Assembly (NCBI GenBank): GCA_009779045.1 | Contig: WREZ01000074.1 | Location: 1 to 6,282, forward strand | From: Candidatus Bathycorpusculum sp. | GTDB taxonomy: Archaea; Thermoproteota; Bathyarchaeia; Bathyarchaeales; Bathycorpusculaceae | Length of the DNA: 6,282 nucleotides | Reading direction: 5' to 3' | Shown: positions 5,578 through 6,282 of the stretch, piece by piece | Layout: every line of letters begins with the position of its first letter | Numbering within the stretch: position 1 is the first letter of the stretch | Made by a program: the position numbers and the translations under genes | Notes under the pieces: model-generated | Database searches by the model: none | Seen by the model: the letters and a program-made list of their open reading frames with translations, nothing else | What the model was told of the DNA's origin: nothing

Positions 5578-6282
5578 TTGGTGTTTATTTTATCTGAGAC
5601 TCTTACGCAGGCTCATGGTGACTCTGTTTTAAGTAATGCGGGTTTTACTATATCTGTTGATTTGAAGGGCGCGCAAAATTTTACAGTTGACTCGATAAGT
5701 TTTATGTTACATCGTTCCAATGATGCATCAGGTGTTGTTCAAGTTGAAATGTTAAATGGCGCCACTGTAATTGCCAAAATTCAACTGGATGTAGCCTCAG
5801 ATATTTCTGAGCAGAGCTCTTTTGTTCAATTTTGCCTAAACTCGCCTACAGCTGTTCCAGCAGGCAAATATAGTTTTAAAATTTCGCGACAAAACACCGT
5901 TAAAGGCACCATTTATGTTAGACGCTATGAAGCATCTAGCACTAAACTGGTACATACAATACACGGATCACTTACAACCCCTCCTACGCTAACACGTGAA
6001 ACCGAACAAGAATTAACAGGCTTTTTCATAAAAAACACCGAAGCAGCAATTGTTGGCAGTAAATTTGGTGTAGGTTACGCCAGCTGGATTTTCAACATAC
6101 CTAAAAAAGATAAAGAACACGCTACACTCTCAAAACTTACAGTTCGACTAAAACGTGGCACCAACACCCAAGATGACGTAAAATACAGAATATTAATAGT
6201 AAACACTGTCTCCACCAACATAGGCTGGATAACAAAATATTACCAAACAGAAAGCCTAAACATCACCAACCTAACAAACGAA
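5578..6282 (+). CDS. Unrecognised beta-rich two-domain protein, 3' end outside the window
   Basis: An open frame of 235 codons reaches the right edge without a stop. I do not recognise the family. The first part (about residues 5-118) alternates polar and hydrophobic residues: NAGFTISVDL, FTVDSISFMLHRSNDASG, VVQVEML, then a segment ending AVPAGKYSFKISRQ. This resembles jelly-roll sandwich modules found in surface, carbohydrate-binding and virus structural proteins. A second module begins near residue 145 (TGFFIKNTEAA, YASWIFNIP, LSKLTVRLKRG). No signal peptide or membrane segment is visible with this start. The start is uncertain: TTG 5578 follows GGAG (5563-5566) by 11 nt, GTG 5581 is next, and the frame stays open upstream to 5509. 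Codons end mainly in T/G at the beginning and almost only in A/C at the end. A surface or particle protein is possible; that is inference. Confidence 0.75.
   Translation, partial: MVFILSETLTQAHGDSVLSNAGFTISVDLKGAQNFTVDSISFMLHRSNDASGVVQVEMLNGATVIAKIQLDVASDISEQSSFVQFCLNSPTAVPAGKYSFKISRQNTVKGTIYVRRYEASSTKLVHTIHGSLTTPPTLTRETEQELTGFFIKNTEAAIVGSKFGVGYASWIFNIPKKDKEHATLSKLTVRLKRGTNTQDDVKYRILIVNTVSTNIGWITKYYQTESLNITNLTNE

Overview
The window most likely comes from an anaerobic, AT-rich archaeon, with a bacterium as the main alternative. The taxonomic pointer is the tRNA-Gly(GCC) at 5021-5097. Its short GTAC/GTAC D stem, D loop and GGGTTCAAATCCC T arm look more archaeal than bacterial, and the regulator gene has a GGTGA-type ribosome binding site only 4 nt from its TTG start. 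The proteins do not settle the question. All the enzymes are iron-sulfur proteins typical of strict anaerobes (hybrid cluster protein, radical SAM protein, ferredoxin-type aldo/keto reductase), and close relatives of each occur in both clostridia and methanogens.

Layout. Positions 168-1763 (minus) hold a complete class I hybrid cluster protein gene (hcp). Positions 1859-2518 (plus) hold a Crp/Fnr-family regulator, divergent from hcp across a 95-bp gap. That gap contains two overlapping inverted repeats built from the same half-site, so the pair reads as a self-contained NO/nitrosative-stress module in which the regulator probably controls hcp and itself. Positions 2571-3437 (minus) hold a radical SAM protein of the SPL-like family, convergent with the regulator. 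Its first ATG in frame lies after the iron-sulfur motif. The frame continues upstream through CTHGCIYC to a CTG codon at the expected family start, so the gene looks intact with a CTG start. Positions 3711-4883 (plus) hold an aldo/keto reductase with two C-terminal four-cysteine clusters, separated from the radical SAM gene by a 273-bp divergent spacer. Positions 5021-5097 (minus) hold tRNA-Gly(GCC) with encoded CCA. Positions 5098-5577 are a T/G-rich stretch with no convincing gene. From about 5578 to the right edge runs an open frame, cut by the window end, for an unrecognised protein that looks beta-rich and two-domain.

The most unusual property is not a gene. The plus strand alternates between blocks rich in T and G and blocks rich in A and C: roughly 140-1760 T/G, 1860-3390 A/C, 3390-4555 T/G, 4560-4880 A-rich with mild C excess, 5130-5760 T/G, 5860-6282 A/C. 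The blocks do not follow gene direction, and some boundaries fall inside genes: near the 5' end of the radical SAM gene, late in the aldo/keto reductase gene, and mid-way through the last open frame. Synonymous codon choice flips with them. The regulator has 72 consecutive bases without a G (2331-2402), and the intergenic stretch has 62 without a C (5244-5305).

Apart from hcp and its regulator, nothing shows that the genes act in one pathway. I see no CRISPR array, insertion sequence, rRNA or defence system.
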